Shown here one piece after another: positions 17,396-25,776 of a stretch of 64,000 bases of DNA (its first letter is position 1; each line of letters opens with the position of its first letter). The notes beneath the pieces were generated by a model. It saw nothing but the letters and a program-made list of their open reading frames with translations. It was not told the DNA's origin and did no database searches. Where the stretch lies: positions 62,001 to 126,000 of the forward strand of contig NZ_FMYZ01000008.1 in the NCBI RefSeq assembly GCF_900101625.1. Direction: 5' to 3'. Position numbers and translations under genes: made by a program. This DNA is from Cupriavidus sp. YR651 (GTDB lineage Bacteria; Pseudomonadota; Gammaproteobacteria; Burkholderiales; Burkholderiaceae).

Positions 17396-18373
17396 TTACT
17401 CCGGCTGGATATTCGCCGCCTTGATGATGCGGCCCCATTTGGCCGATTCCTGTCCCTGGAATTTCGCCAGTTCGGCAGGCGTGCTGGTGAACACCTCGGT
17501 GCCGGTGGACTGGTAGAAGTTGGCTGCGGTATCGCTCTTCGCTGCCTTCACCAGCATCTGGTTGAGCTTGTTGACGACAGCTGCTGGCGTGTTGGCCGGC
17601 GCGTACGCCGCGAACCAGTAGCTCATCTCGTAGCCCTTCACGCCCGACTCGTCGATCGTCGGCACATCCGGCGCCAGCGGGGAACGCGACTTGCCCGACA
17701 CGCCCAGCGCGCGCAGCTTGCCCGTCTTGACCTGCGGCAGACCGGTGGCGGTGTCCGTGATCATCATCTGGATCTGGTTGCCCAGCAGGTCGGTGATCGC
17801 CAGCGGATTGCTCTTGTACGGCACGTGCAGCAGCTGCACGTGGGCCATCTGCTGGAACAGTTCGCCAGCAATGCGCGACGACGAGCTGCCACTGCCGAAG
17901 CTCAGCTTGCCCGGGTCCTTCTTGGCCAGCGCGATGAACTCGCCCACCGTCTTCGCCGGCAATTGCGGGTTGACCACCATGATCTGGCCCCCACGACCCA
18001 GCGCCGTCACGGGCGTGTAGTCCTTCACCGGGTCGTACGGCAGCTTCTTGAACAGATGCTCGTTGGCCGCATGCGTGGTGTTGGTGGTGATCAGCACCGT
18101 ATAGCCATCCGGGCTGGCCTTCGCGACGTCGCTGGCCGCGATGAAACCGTTTGCGCCCGGCTTGTTGTCCACCACCACCGTGACCTTGGTGTCCAGCGTC
18201 ACCGCCTGGCCGATGGCACGCGCCAGCTGGTCCGTCGCACTGCCGGCCGCAAACGGCACGACAAAGCGAATCGGCTTGTCTGGATACTCGGCCCACGCGC
18301 TGCCGGCGGGCAAGGCAAGGCACGCGAACGTGGCAAGGGCGGCGATGGCGAGCGGCCTGCGGAATCCGTACAT
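17396..18373 (-). CDS. Bug/TctC-family periplasmic receptor
   Basis: 325 aa. Signal peptide MYGFRRPLAIAALATFACLA to SAWA, then EYPDKPIRFVVPFAAGSATD, VTVVVDNKPGANGFIAASDV, and the FGSGSSSSRIAGELFQQM, VPYKSNPLAITDLLGNQIQM and KTGKLRALGVSG blocks of Bug proteins. It binds a carboxylate-type ligand in the periplasm. It is 50 nt downstream of the AtuA-type pair, so the three genes probably form one catabolic operon; no membrane TctAB genes are nearby, as is common for orphan Bug receptors. Confidence 0.94.
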   Translation of the reverse strand: MYGFRRPLAIAALATFACLALPAGSAWAEYPDKPIRFVVPFAAGSATDQLARAIGQAVTLDTKVTVVVDNKPGANGFIAASDVAKASPDGYTVLITTNTTHAANEHLFKKLPYDPVKDYTPVTALGRGGQIMVVNPQLPAKTVGEFIALAKKDPGKLSFGSGSSSSRIAGELFQQMAHVQLLHVPYKSNPLAITDLLGNQIQMMITDTATGLPQVKTGKLRALGVSGKSRSPLAPDVPTIDESGVKGYEMSYWFAAYAPANTPAAVVNKLNQMLVKAAKSDTAANFYQSTGTEVFTSTPAELAKFQGQESAKWGRIIKAANIQPE

Positions 18374-18423
18374 CGTTGTCTCCTGGAATCGTTGATCGTT
18401 GTGAGAGTGAAATGGCCCGGCAA

Positions 18424-18768
18424 TCAGGGGGTGCCGCCGGCAAGCCGGGGAGGCAGGGGAATCGTCATGCCCAGCAGCAGGAACGCAAGCGCCTTGCCGT
18501 GCGTGTCGAGATTCAGTGCATCGTTGACGCCGCCATCCAGCACGCCGTCGATAACGAAATTCATGGCCTGGATCGACGGCACGACATAGCGCGTGACCGC
18601 CCGTGGCCGGCGATGAGCGAACAGCGCGCGCACGGCGTCCTCGGTGACGTGCGCGACCAGGTGGTCGAAGTCGCGTGCGTCATAGGCAATCACGCTGATG
18701 TTGGAGCGGTCACCCTTGTCGCCGGTGCGGCCATGGGCAAACTGGTACAGCGGCGCGATGTCGGTCAT
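18424..18768 (-). CDS. AtuA-associated ferredoxin-fold protein
   Basis: 114 aa. Contains FAHGRTGDKGDRSNISVIAY, the conserved start of the small domain that either follows AtuA as a separate protein or is fused to it. It ends in a Pro-rich tail. The start MTDIAPLYQF is preceded by GAGG and lies 20 nt after the AtuA stop; a TTG 9 codons earlier overlaps the AtuA stop and is less likely. It acts with the upstream protein in an uncharacterised acyl-CoA or terpenoid route. Confidence 0.85.
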   Translation of the reverse strand: MTDIAPLYQFAHGRTGDKGDRSNISVIAYDARDFDHLVAHVTEDAVRALFAHRRPRAVTRYVVPSIQAMNFVIDGVLDGGVNDALNLDTHGKALAFLLLGMTIPLPPRLAGGTP

Positions 18769-18787
18769 GGCGTCCTCGGGCATTCGG

Positions 18788-20161
18788 TCAGGCAATCAAG
18801 GTGTGGCCGGGCGATACGGCGTCGCGCGGCACGAGGCACGACATCGCATTGAGCCGCGTGCGCAGCGCGGTGCGCACGCCGCCGCCGCCGGCCGGGCCAC
18901 AGGTATAGAGCGCATTGACTTCGCGCAGCAGCGCCTGGGCCACCGCCTTGTCCTCGTGCGCCAGCGCGGCGCGCAGACGCACGTCCCGGGCATCGGCCTC
19001 GCCCGGTTGCGGCGCGGCCAGCATCGCGCCGCCATCGTCGGCGAATACGCTCAACACGCCGATCAGGTCGAAGCGAATCGGCACATCGTGACCCAGGCCC
19101 TGCATCCGCTTCAGAAGGATGTCCGCGGCCAGACGGGCCCGCGCGGCGGCGTTGGGGCCGGCGTAGGAGATCTCGCCCTCCGCGAACCATCCACCCTGGT
19201 AGAACAGGTTGGCCTTGAGCTGATCCGGCCGCGCGTGGCCGCGGATGTTGCGCACGGCCACGCGGTCCGGGCCGATCTGCTCCACGGTCACATTGCCGAT
19301 GTCGGCCACCACGTCGGGCGTCAGGTAGGCGGAGGGATCGTGCACCTCGTACAGCAACTGCTCTTTCACCGTGCGCAGGTCCACGCAGCCGCCGGTGTTG
19401 GCGGCCTTGAAGATTTCGATGCCGCCATCGGCGTCGAGTCGCGCGATCGGGAAACCCACCGCGTGCAGATCCGGTACGTCCTTCATGCCCGGGTCCGCGA
19501 AATAGCCGCCGCTGACCTGGGCGCCGCACTCCAGCAAGTGACCGGCCATGGTGGCCGCCGCAAGGCGATCCCAGTCGTCCCACGCCCAGTCGAAATGCGC
19601 CATGGCGGGACCGACGGCCAGCGCGGGATCGGCCACACGGCCGCAGACCACCACCTGCGCGCCGTCGCGGATCGCCTCGGCAATGCCGCGTGCGCCGATA
19701 TAGGCGTTGGCGCAGACAAAGCGCGACTCGGGAAAGGATTCGCCGACGATGCCTCGCAGCAGGGCGCGACCCGCGTCGTGCGACAGGTCATCGCCCTCCA
19801 CCACCGCCACGCGCGGCGCGGGCAGACCCAGTTCGGCCGCCAGCGCGGCAATGCGGCGAGCCGCGGCGCGCGGATTGGCCGCGCCAAAGTTGCCGATGAT
19901 GGGAATGCCGTTGGCCAGGCACAGCCCCAGCACCGGCGTCAGCAATTGGTCCAGCAGTGGCTCGTAGCCGTGCTCGGGGTCGCTGCGGCGCGCCAGCTGC
20001 GCCAGCGCCAGCGTGCGCTCGGCCAACGTCTCGAAAATCAGCGCCGCAGGCCCGCCAGCGGCGATCAGCGTACGCACCACCGGCAAGGCGGCGTCGATGC
20101 GGTCGCCGGAAAATCCGGCGCCAGATCCGATCAGCAGGGGGACGGTCATGGGCGTTCGCAT
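18788..20161 (-). CDS. AtuA-family (DUF1446) acyclic terpene utilisation-like protein
   Basis: 457 aa with the AtuA/DUF1446 pattern: LLIGSGAGFSGDRIDAA at the N-terminus, GIPIIGNFGAANPRAAARR, VCGRVADPALAVGPAMAHF and GHLLECGAQVSGGYF. In Pseudomonas atuA belongs to the citronellol/geraniol cluster, but most DUF1446 proteins sit in other acyl-CoA catabolic loci and their reaction is unknown. Downstream are its small partner and a Bug receptor; a LysR gene is divergent. These links suggest LysR-controlled uptake and use of an organic acid. Two start ATGs 12 nt apart are possible. Confidence 0.9.
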   Translation of the reverse strand: MRTPMTVPLLIGSGAGFSGDRIDAALPVVRTLIAAGGPAALIFETLAERTLALAQLARRSDPEHGYEPLLDQLLTPVLGLCLANGIPIIGNFGAANPRAAARRIAALAAELGLPAPRVAVVEGDDLSHDAGRALLRGIVGESFPESRFVCANAYIGARGIAEAIRDGAQVVVCGRVADPALAVGPAMAHFDWAWDDWDRLAAATMAGHLLECGAQVSGGYFADPGMKDVPDLHAVGFPIARLDADGGIEIFKAANTGGCVDLRTVKEQLLYEVHDPSAYLTPDVVADIGNVTVEQIGPDRVAVRNIRGHARPDQLKANLFYQGGWFAEGEISYAGPNAAARARLAADILLKRMQGLGHDVPIRFDLIGVLSVFADDGGAMLAAPQPGEADARDVRLRAALAHEDKAVAQALLREVNALYTCGPAGGGGVRTALRTRLNAMSCLVPRDAVSPGHTLIA

Positions 20162-20279
20162 GGGAGAGATAACGGCGATCTCATTCTAGGTCGCCACGCT
20201 CCAGTCAAAAAACGGATTATTTGGATTAATCTATCGACAATCCGGATCAATCAAAGCCGCCCGCAGGACGGCGCCCCCC
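20162..20279. promoter_or_regulatory. Divergent LysR control region
   Basis: 118-nt gap with an AT-rich core near 20209-20254. It has GGATTA-N3-GGATTA as a direct repeat, then AATCC GGATCAATC, so GGATt/aATCC half-sites recur in both orientations. These are good candidates for the binding site of the LysR protein encoded to the right. Confidence 0.45.
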
Positions 20280-21203
20280 ATGATCACGAACCTGTCGGTC
20301 AAGCACTTGCGCGCCTTCGTGGCGCTGGCCACGCACCGCAACTTCACCCGCGCGGCGCGGGCGTGCCATTTGTCCCAGTCGGCCTTCAGCACGGTGGTGC
20401 AGACCCTGGAGGAGCAGGCCGGCATCCGCCTGTTCGAACGCACCACGCGGCACGTGGAGCTGAGCGCGGACGGACGCCGCTTCGAGGAAGTGGCGCGGCG
20501 GTTGCTCGCGGATTTCGAGGCAGCCTTCGAGGACTTGCGCGACCACGCGGAACGCCGCAAGGGCCGCGTGGCCATCGCCGCGCTGCCCTCGCTGGCCGGA
20601 GGCGACCTGCCGCCATTGCTGGCCGACTTCCACCGCCGCTATCCCGGCATTTCGCTGGAGCTCCACGACCAGCTCGCCGATGGCTGCATCGATATGGTCC
20701 GCCGCGGGCAAGCGGATTTCGCGCTGGCGCCGGCCCCGGCACAGGACGCCGACCTGCGCGTCGAAGCGCTCGTGCATGACAACTTCCATCTGGTCTGCCC
20801 CGCCGACCACCCGCTGGCCAACCGCCGCCGCATCGCGCCACAGGCGCTGGCGGGGTTGCCGTTCATCCAGCTATCGCGGACCAGCAGCGTGCGGCAGCAC
20901 CTGGATGCGGCGCTGCATCCGCTCAGACTGCATGGGGTGATGGAGGTGGAGCACCTGGCCACCGTGGCGGCGCTGGTGGAGGCGGGGTTGGGTGTGTCCG
21001 TGGTGCCGGCGCTGGCCTTGTTCCAGTTTCGCCGCGAGGGGCTGGCGATACGGCCCATGCAAATGCCATCGCTGGTGCGCGACATCTGCCTGGTGCGGCT
21101 GCGCGAGCGAAGCGACTCGGCCGCCGCGGTGGCCATGATCGAATGCGTGCGCGCGCACTTCAAGCCCGCAAAGGGCCGCGCGCCGGCGACGGCATCGTCC
21201 TGA
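20280..21203 (+). CDS. LysR-family transcriptional regulator
   Basis: 307 aa. HTH VKHLRAFVALATHRNFTRAA, SQSAFSTVVQTLEEQAGIRL and FERTTRHVELSADGRRF; effector domain from GRVAIAALPSLAGGDLPPLL with the GLGVSVVPALAL segment. It resembles the GcvA/CynR-like LTTRs that sense small acids. It is divergent from the AtuA-Bug operon and probably its activator. Confidence 0.92.
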   Translation: MITNLSVKHLRAFVALATHRNFTRAARACHLSQSAFSTVVQTLEEQAGIRLFERTTRHVELSADGRRFEEVARRLLADFEAAFEDLRDHAERRKGRVAIAALPSLAGGDLPPLLADFHRRYPGISLELHDQLADGCIDMVRRGQADFALAPAPAQDADLRVEALVHDNFHLVCPADHPLANRRRIAPQALAGLPFIQLSRTSSVRQHLDAALHPLRLHGVMEVEHLATVAALVEAGLGVSVVPALALFQFRREGLAIRPMQMPSLVRDICLVRLRERSDSAAAVAMIECVRAHFKPAKGRAPATASS

Positions 21204-21217
21204 CCTGATCGCCCGGC

Positions 21218-22003
21218 CTAGAAATGGCCCAGATAGCCGCCGTCGACCGCCAGCACCTGGCCCGTGACGTAGGACGCGGCAGGCGAGGCGAGGAACACGA
21301 CGGCGCCCGCCACCTCATCCGGCTGGCCCCATCGGCCCAGCGAGGTCCGGTTGCGCAGCCACTCGGCCACGGTCTCGTCGGCGACCATCGACTGGTTGGG
21401 TTCGGTGGCGAAGTAACCCGGTGCCACCGCGTTGACGGTGATGCCCTGCCGCCCGAGGTCGGCTGCCATGGCCCGCGTCAGCGCATCCAGGCCGCCCTTG
21501 GTGGCGGGATACAGCACGTCATTGGCGCGCGCCACCTGTCCGGCGATCGAGGTCACGTTGACGATGCGTCCATACTGGCCGCGCTGCATCAGCTGCGCGG
21601 CGTGCCGGCACAGCGCATAGGGCGCGACGAGATTGGTTTCGAGCATCGCGCGCAGGTCGCCGGCATCGAGGTGTGCCATCGAATTCCGGTTACGCGCGCC
21701 GGCATTGTTGACGAGGATATCGAGCCGGCCATGACGCGCCGCGATGCCGGCAAACGCCTCGGTTACGGCGCCCTCGTCGGTGATGTCGAGCGGAATCGCT
21801 TCGGCACTGCCGCCACGGGCGACAAGTTGCGTGACGGCGTCGGCAACGCGCTGGCCGTTGCGCGCACAGACCAGCACGTGCGCGCCGGCATCGGCCAGCC
21901 CTGCGGCGATCGCCAGGCCAAGGCCCTGCGCACCGCCAGTCACCAGTGCGACGCGGCCTGCGAGGGAAAACGGGGAAGGGGACGCTGCGGTAGGAATTGC
22001 CAT
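21218..22003 (-). CDS. SDR-family oxidoreductase (gluconate 5-dehydrogenase-like)
   Basis: 261 aa classical short-chain dehydrogenase. Cofactor motif TGGAQGLG (22-29), NNAG, the catalytic Ser in NVTSIAG, and YPATK with catalytic Tyr and Lys, then VNAVAPGYFATEP and the C-terminal VTGQVLAVDGGY. CARN after strand 2 suggests NADP(H) preference. Family members interconvert sugars and keto-sugars or 3-oxoacyl groups; the substrate here is not deducible. It ends 15 nt from the LysR stop, convergent. Confidence 0.9.
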   Translation of the reverse strand: MAIPTAASPSPFSLAGRVALVTGGAQGLGLAIAAGLADAGAHVLVCARNGQRVADAVTQLVARGGSAEAIPLDITDEGAVTEAFAGIAARHGRLDILVNNAGARNRNSMAHLDAGDLRAMLETNLVAPYALCRHAAQLMQRGQYGRIVNVTSIAGQVARANDVLYPATKGGLDALTRAMAADLGRQGITVNAVAPGYFATEPNQSMVADETVAEWLRNRTSLGRWGQPDEVAGAVVFLASPAASYVTGQVLAVDGGYLGHF

Positions 22004-22114
22004 CCGGCAACTATACCGCAGCGCACCAGCGGGAAAGACGCCCGCCGAAGGTGAGGCGGCCCCTTGGGGTGGGCCGCTTGCCAGGTTCGATTGCGCGTGG
22101 TGAATCGACCCGGC

Positions 22115-22166
22115 GGATCAGCTCAGTGAATCAACTCAGCGGATCAACTCAGCGGATCAGCTTGCC
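22115..22166. repeat. 13-bp tandem repeat across a stop codon
   Basis: Four 13-bp units (GGATCAGCTCAGT, GAATCAACTCAGC, GGATCAACTCAGC, GGATCAGCTTGCC). The stop codon of the substrate-binding protein gene (22149-22151) lies in the third unit, so the last codons LIR-stop are copied downstream out of frame. Confidence 0.85.
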
Positions 22167-23288
22167 CGTCGACGAGACGATCGACATTTCCACGAATGAC
22201 GAGCCCGTGTGGCGCGTGGCGCTGTAGCTGATCAGGATGCCGCCGAGGTCGTAGTCGCGCAGGCCTTCCAGCGCGGCGATCAGCCTCTCGCGCGTGGGCT
22301 CCGGTCCGGCGCGGCGCAATCCCTCCACCAGCACCTTGGCCGACATGAAGCCTTCCATGCCCGCGTTGCTGGCTTCCACGTTCTGCGCCTTGGCCATGCT
22401 GCGATATTCGCTGGCGATGCTCATCTGGCTGGAGTTCATGCCGGGCACCACCTGCGTGATGATCAGGCCACGGCCGTCGTCCGCCAGTTCCTTGATGAAG
22501 GAATCCGCCGCGTTGTTGGAGAGCGTGACGAACTGCGCCTGGCTACCCGCCTTCTTCATTTCCTTGATGATCCTGGCCGCTTCGGAGCCGGACCCGATCA
22601 CCATCACGGCCTGCGGGCTGGACTTGTTGACGTTGGCCACGCCCTGGCTGATGTCGCCCATCGGCCGGTTGAACGACGCCGCCGCCGCTGGCTGCACGCC
22701 GCGTGCCTGCAGCGCGGTGGTGAAGCCTTCGAACACATCCTGCCCGAAACCGTCGTTGGCATAGAAGATGGCAATCCGGCTCATGCCGGACGTCGCCAGG
22801 TGGTTGATCGCACGCGCCACCTCGTCCTGGTACTTCGCGCGGACGTTGAACACGTAGCGATTGACCGGACGGTGCAGCGTGATGGCACCCGTGAGCGGCG
22901 CGATCAGCGGCACCTTCTCCGTCGCGATGATCGGCAGGATGCTTTCGTTCTGCGGCGTGCCGCGCACCATGAACAGCGCGAACACCTTGTCTTCGTGGAT
23001 GAGCTTGCGCACATTGTCCGGCGTGCGCTTGGCGTCGAAGCCGTCGTCGTAGGTCACCAGCTCGATGCGGCGGCCGCCGACGCCGCCGTTGGCATTGATC
23101 GTCTTCAGGTAGACCTGCGCGCCGGCGATCTGCTCCTTGACGGAACCCGCCACCGGACCGGTGACGCCGGCCGACTGGCCGATGCGGATGGTGCTCTTGC
23201 TGATGCCCGGGTCAGCGTGCGCCGCCATCGGCGTGACAAACCCCAGCGTGGCAGCAATCATGCCCCACGCAAATCGTCTTGCGTTCAT
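22149..23288 (-). CDS. ABC transporter substrate-binding protein, branched-chain amino acid type
   Basis: 379 aa, Peripla_BP_6 fold. Signal peptide ends AAHA; mature protein starts DPGISKSTIRIGQSAGVTGP, then ANGGVGGRRIELVTYDDGFD, RGTPQNESILPIIATEKVPL and IAIFYANDGFGQDVFEGFTT. It binds amino acids or aromatic/aliphatic acids for a LivHMGF-type importer, but no permease or ATPase gene is near, so it is an orphan receptor. The 3' end is embedded in a 13-bp tandem repeat. Confidence 0.92.
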   Translation of the reverse strand: MNARRFAWGMIAATLGFVTPMAAHADPGISKSTIRIGQSAGVTGPVAGSVKEQIAGAQVYLKTINANGGVGGRRIELVTYDDGFDAKRTPDNVRKLIHEDKVFALFMVRGTPQNESILPIIATEKVPLIAPLTGAITLHRPVNRYVFNVRAKYQDEVARAINHLATSGMSRIAIFYANDGFGQDVFEGFTTALQARGVQPAAAASFNRPMGDISQGVANVNKSSPQAVMVIGSGSEAARIIKEMKKAGSQAQFVTLSNNAADSFIKELADDGRGLIITQVVPGMNSSQMSIASEYRSMAKAQNVEASNAGMEGFMSAKVLVEGLRRAGPEPTRERLIAALEGLRDYDLGGILISYSATRHTGSSFVEMSIVSSTGKLIR

Positions 23289-23596
23289 TGTTGACCCCTC
23301 CAGAAGCGCCCGCGTGACTAGTAATTTTTTTCCGCTGCGTGCCGCGCCAGAGCGTCCGGAAGATGCCCGTGCGACGTTTCGGAAGGTACCTCATCAGAGG
23401 TATTTGTTCAAACCATGGCGGGGGAGGGGTGTTGCTGCGGCAGCACACCGTGGCCAGAAGGCTCCGGTTATGGCCTGGTGTGGCCGCAGCAAGGCGCGCG
23501 ATAGCACGTGCGCCGGAGCGCGCCATAAGGGCGCGTCAGGGAAAAGCAGAACAGGCGGGGCAGTCCTGGCCGATCGCGGCCAATTCCAGCCAGCGC
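23289..23596. other. Intergenic region, no gene seen
   Basis: 308 nt between the substrate-binding protein start and the DUF1269 stop. Contains a TTTTTTCC stretch near the promoter of the left gene and a G-rich GGGGGAGGGG run at 23420s. No convincing reading frame or terminator was found. Confidence 0.4.
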
Positions 23597-24109
23597 TCAG
23601 GGGAACGCCGGCACCGCCGGATCCATGCCGGCAAACCTGGCTTCCGGATGGGCCTTCTGCAGCAGGGCTTCGATCTCTTCGCACCGGCCACGCGGCACAT
23701 CCACCATCAGCAGCAGCTTGCCCGCCTCGATGTCCTTCTCGAATCCTCGCAATCGGCTGTTGGGGGCCGAGCTGCCGATCATGCTCGATGCCCATGCGCC
23801 AAATACCGCGCCGAGCACGGCCAGCACGCCGACCAAACCCCACTGCGGCGTGTCGCTGACAATCGGGAACATCGCAACGACCACCCCCGCCACGATCCCG
23901 ACGCCACCGCCCACCATCAGCCCCATTTCGGCGGCGTGGACGATGTCCGAGGTCTGGAACAGGTTGGCTTCATGCAATCCGGTCATGTCGGAACCGTCGC
24001 GTGCCACGAAGTGGATGTGACTGTTCTCGATGCGAGCCAGCAGCAAGTCGTCCATGGTGCGTTGGGCGCTCGCCAGGTCGGGCAACAACCAGAAGATGCG
24101 TTTGCGCAT
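23597..24109 (-). CDS. DUF1269-family membrane protein
   Basis: 170 aa. N-terminal soluble part (MRKRIFWLLPDLASAQRTMD), two membrane segments (about 62-82 and 91-113) separated by a short loop, and a C-terminal soluble domain (EAGKLLLMVDVPRGRCEEIE) resembling a ferredoxin-like repeat of the N-terminal half. This matches the DUF1269 family of inner-membrane proteins of unknown role. AGGAG precedes the start. It follows the barrel gene of the Fap-like cluster by 155 nt on the same strand, but nothing links it to that system. Confidence 0.82.
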   Translation of the reverse strand: MRKRIFWLLPDLASAQRTMDDLLLARIENSHIHFVARDGSDMTGLHEANLFQTSDIVHAAEMGLMVGGGVGIVAGVVVAMFPIVSDTPQWGLVGVLAVLGAVFGAWASSMIGSSAPNSRLRGFEKDIEAGKLLLMVDVPRGRCEEIEALLQKAHPEARFAGMDPAVPAFP

Positions 24110-24264
24110 GACTTGTCTCCTCTGTCAGGCCGCCCCGGTATGGGTCATCCGTCTGCGGGACGGGTTAGGTTCTTTCTACTCTGTTCGTGGCACGAGTGCA
24201 AGGCGGCGGCGCCGGCAACAGGTTTCAAGCAGACCGCGCGTCACCCGGGCTGGCCGCCATCCCA

Positions 24265-25698
24265 TCAGAATGTGATTGGCAGGCGCACATTGACCTGCAG
24301 ATCGGGCGTGTCCCGGGTGAGCCCGGCACCGACCGAAACGTTAAGCGTGTAGCGCGGGCTGAACCGGTATGAATAGCCGACCAGCAGCGTGCCCTGCGTG
24401 ACCCGGACCGAGCCCGGCACCGTCTGGCCGTTCTGCTTGATCGGCCAGATGATGCTCTGATCGTAGCCAATACTGAACGAGGCGTGCTCGTTGAGCGAGA
24501 GGCCGATGCCCAGGCTGAAGCCAAAGATGTCTCCCGGCGCGATCTTGCCGAGGTTCTCCTTCTCGCCGTTCAACACGGTGCGGCTGACGTTGTCACGCGC
24601 GAAGTTATGCAGGTAGCTGAAGGTGCCGAAGAACACCGCGGGATCGCTCGGCAGCAGCCACGTGACACCCGGCTGGATCGCCTGGAAGCCGGTGCCGGTA
24701 GGCAACCCCAGCGGCAGCCCCGTGCCCGTGGTATTGCCGACGCAACGCGTCACGCAATCGGTGACCACCTCGAACGGGTCCTTGCCGGTATTCGACTTGT
24801 AGCGCAGCCAGCCGATGAAGAACGGCATCCTCTCGTTGCCGTTGTTGAGCTGGTATCGCAGGGTCGCTTCCACGTCCCCCAGGCCGCTGCCGCTGGAGTT
24901 GAAGACGTTGTCGGTCGCGGTCCCCGTGAACACCTCGCGGCTGATGGTGGAGCCCGAGGTGTGCACGTAGGGCACCTTGGCTTCGATCTCCATCCGGTCG
25001 GTCAGGCCGTAGCGCATCGTGAACGTGCCGACGTACGAGGTCGTCTTGACCTCGCGCACATCGATCAGCCCGATCAGCACGGCCGGGATGACGGTGAAGC
25101 CCACCAGGGCGACGCGGTTGCTGGACGAGTAGCCGTATTGGAATCCCGGCTCGATCACGACCTTGCCTTTCGCCGTCAGCACACCGGGCTGATCGGTGAT
25201 CGGCGCGATCTCGGGGGGGCGCGTCTCGGCCTGAGGTGGCTTGCCGACCGGCTCCTGCTCGCCGGCCTGCGCCACCGCGGGTTCAACCATCTGCGGGGGC
25301 GCGGAGCCCGGCTCGGGCGCGCCCTGCTGGGCGTTCTGCGGGGCGTCAGGGGAATTGGGAGCGTTGGGAGCGTCGGAGGTGCCAGCCGCCACGGCCGGCG
25401 CGGATTCTCCGGGTGCGGGCCCGGTGCCTGGCGGGCGCTGGCCGCCACGCTTTCTGGCCAGCGCCTCGGCGCCGACCACGCTGCGCAGCTCGCGGATCGT
25501 GGCTTCCTGCTCGGCCATCGCCCGCTTCATCGATTCAAGTGCCGCGGCCTGCGCGGCGAGTTCTTTCTTCAGTGCATCCAGCCGCGCCGCCGTGGGGCCT
25601 TCATCGGGCAGCGACTGGGCCTGCGTCAGCCCACTCAACAACACTAGCGTCGAGCAACCGGCAGCGTGCCGGAATCCATGCAGCGACGTGTTCTTCAT
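24265..25698 (-). CDS. Outer-membrane barrel with N-terminal coiled coil, FapF-like
   Basis: 477 aa. Signal peptide to about residue 27 (SGLTQAQS), a coiled coil at 37-82 (AARLDALKKELAAQ, LESMKRAMAEQEATIRELRS), a Pro/Ala/Gly-rich linker to about 175, then a barrel of alternating strands from VVIEPGFQYGYSSSNRVAL to the C-terminal LQVNVRLPITF. Coiled coil-linker-barrel is the architecture of FapF, the trimeric export pore for Pseudomonas Fap amyloid, which belongs to the same MetA-pathway-like barrel family. It is the last gene of a five-gene run containing a C39 peptidase. The start MKNTSLHG has GGGAGG upstream; the longer frame lacks a site. Export-pore function is inferred. Confidence 0.8.
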   Translation of the reverse strand: MKNTSLHGFRHAAGCSTLVLLSGLTQAQSLPDEGPTAARLDALKKELAAQAAALESMKRAMAEQEATIRELRSVVGAEALARKRGGQRPPGTGPAPGESAPAVAAGTSDAPNAPNSPDAPQNAQQGAPEPGSAPPQMVEPAVAQAGEQEPVGKPPQAETRPPEIAPITDQPGVLTAKGKVVIEPGFQYGYSSSNRVALVGFTVIPAVLIGLIDVREVKTTSYVGTFTMRYGLTDRMEIEAKVPYVHTSGSTISREVFTGTATDNVFNSSGSGLGDVEATLRYQLNNGNERMPFFIGWLRYKSNTGKDPFEVVTDCVTRCVGNTTGTGLPLGLPTGTGFQAIQPGVTWLLPSDPAVFFGTFSYLHNFARDNVSRTVLNGEKENLGKIAPGDIFGFSLGIGLSLNEHASFSIGYDQSIIWPIKQNGQTVPGSVRVTQGTLLVGYSYRFSPRYTLNVSVGAGLTRDTPDLQVNVRLPITF

Positions 25699-25776
25699 GG
25701 CGTCTTCCTCCCCCCGGGACGGCGGACTGGTATTGCAGGAGCCCGCAACCTGCTCTACTGCCATGGCACCCTGGCA

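Noticed and set aside
18698..20779. 693-codon plus-strand frame over the AtuA gene
   Set aside because: Antisense shadow that runs into the LysR gene in another frame.
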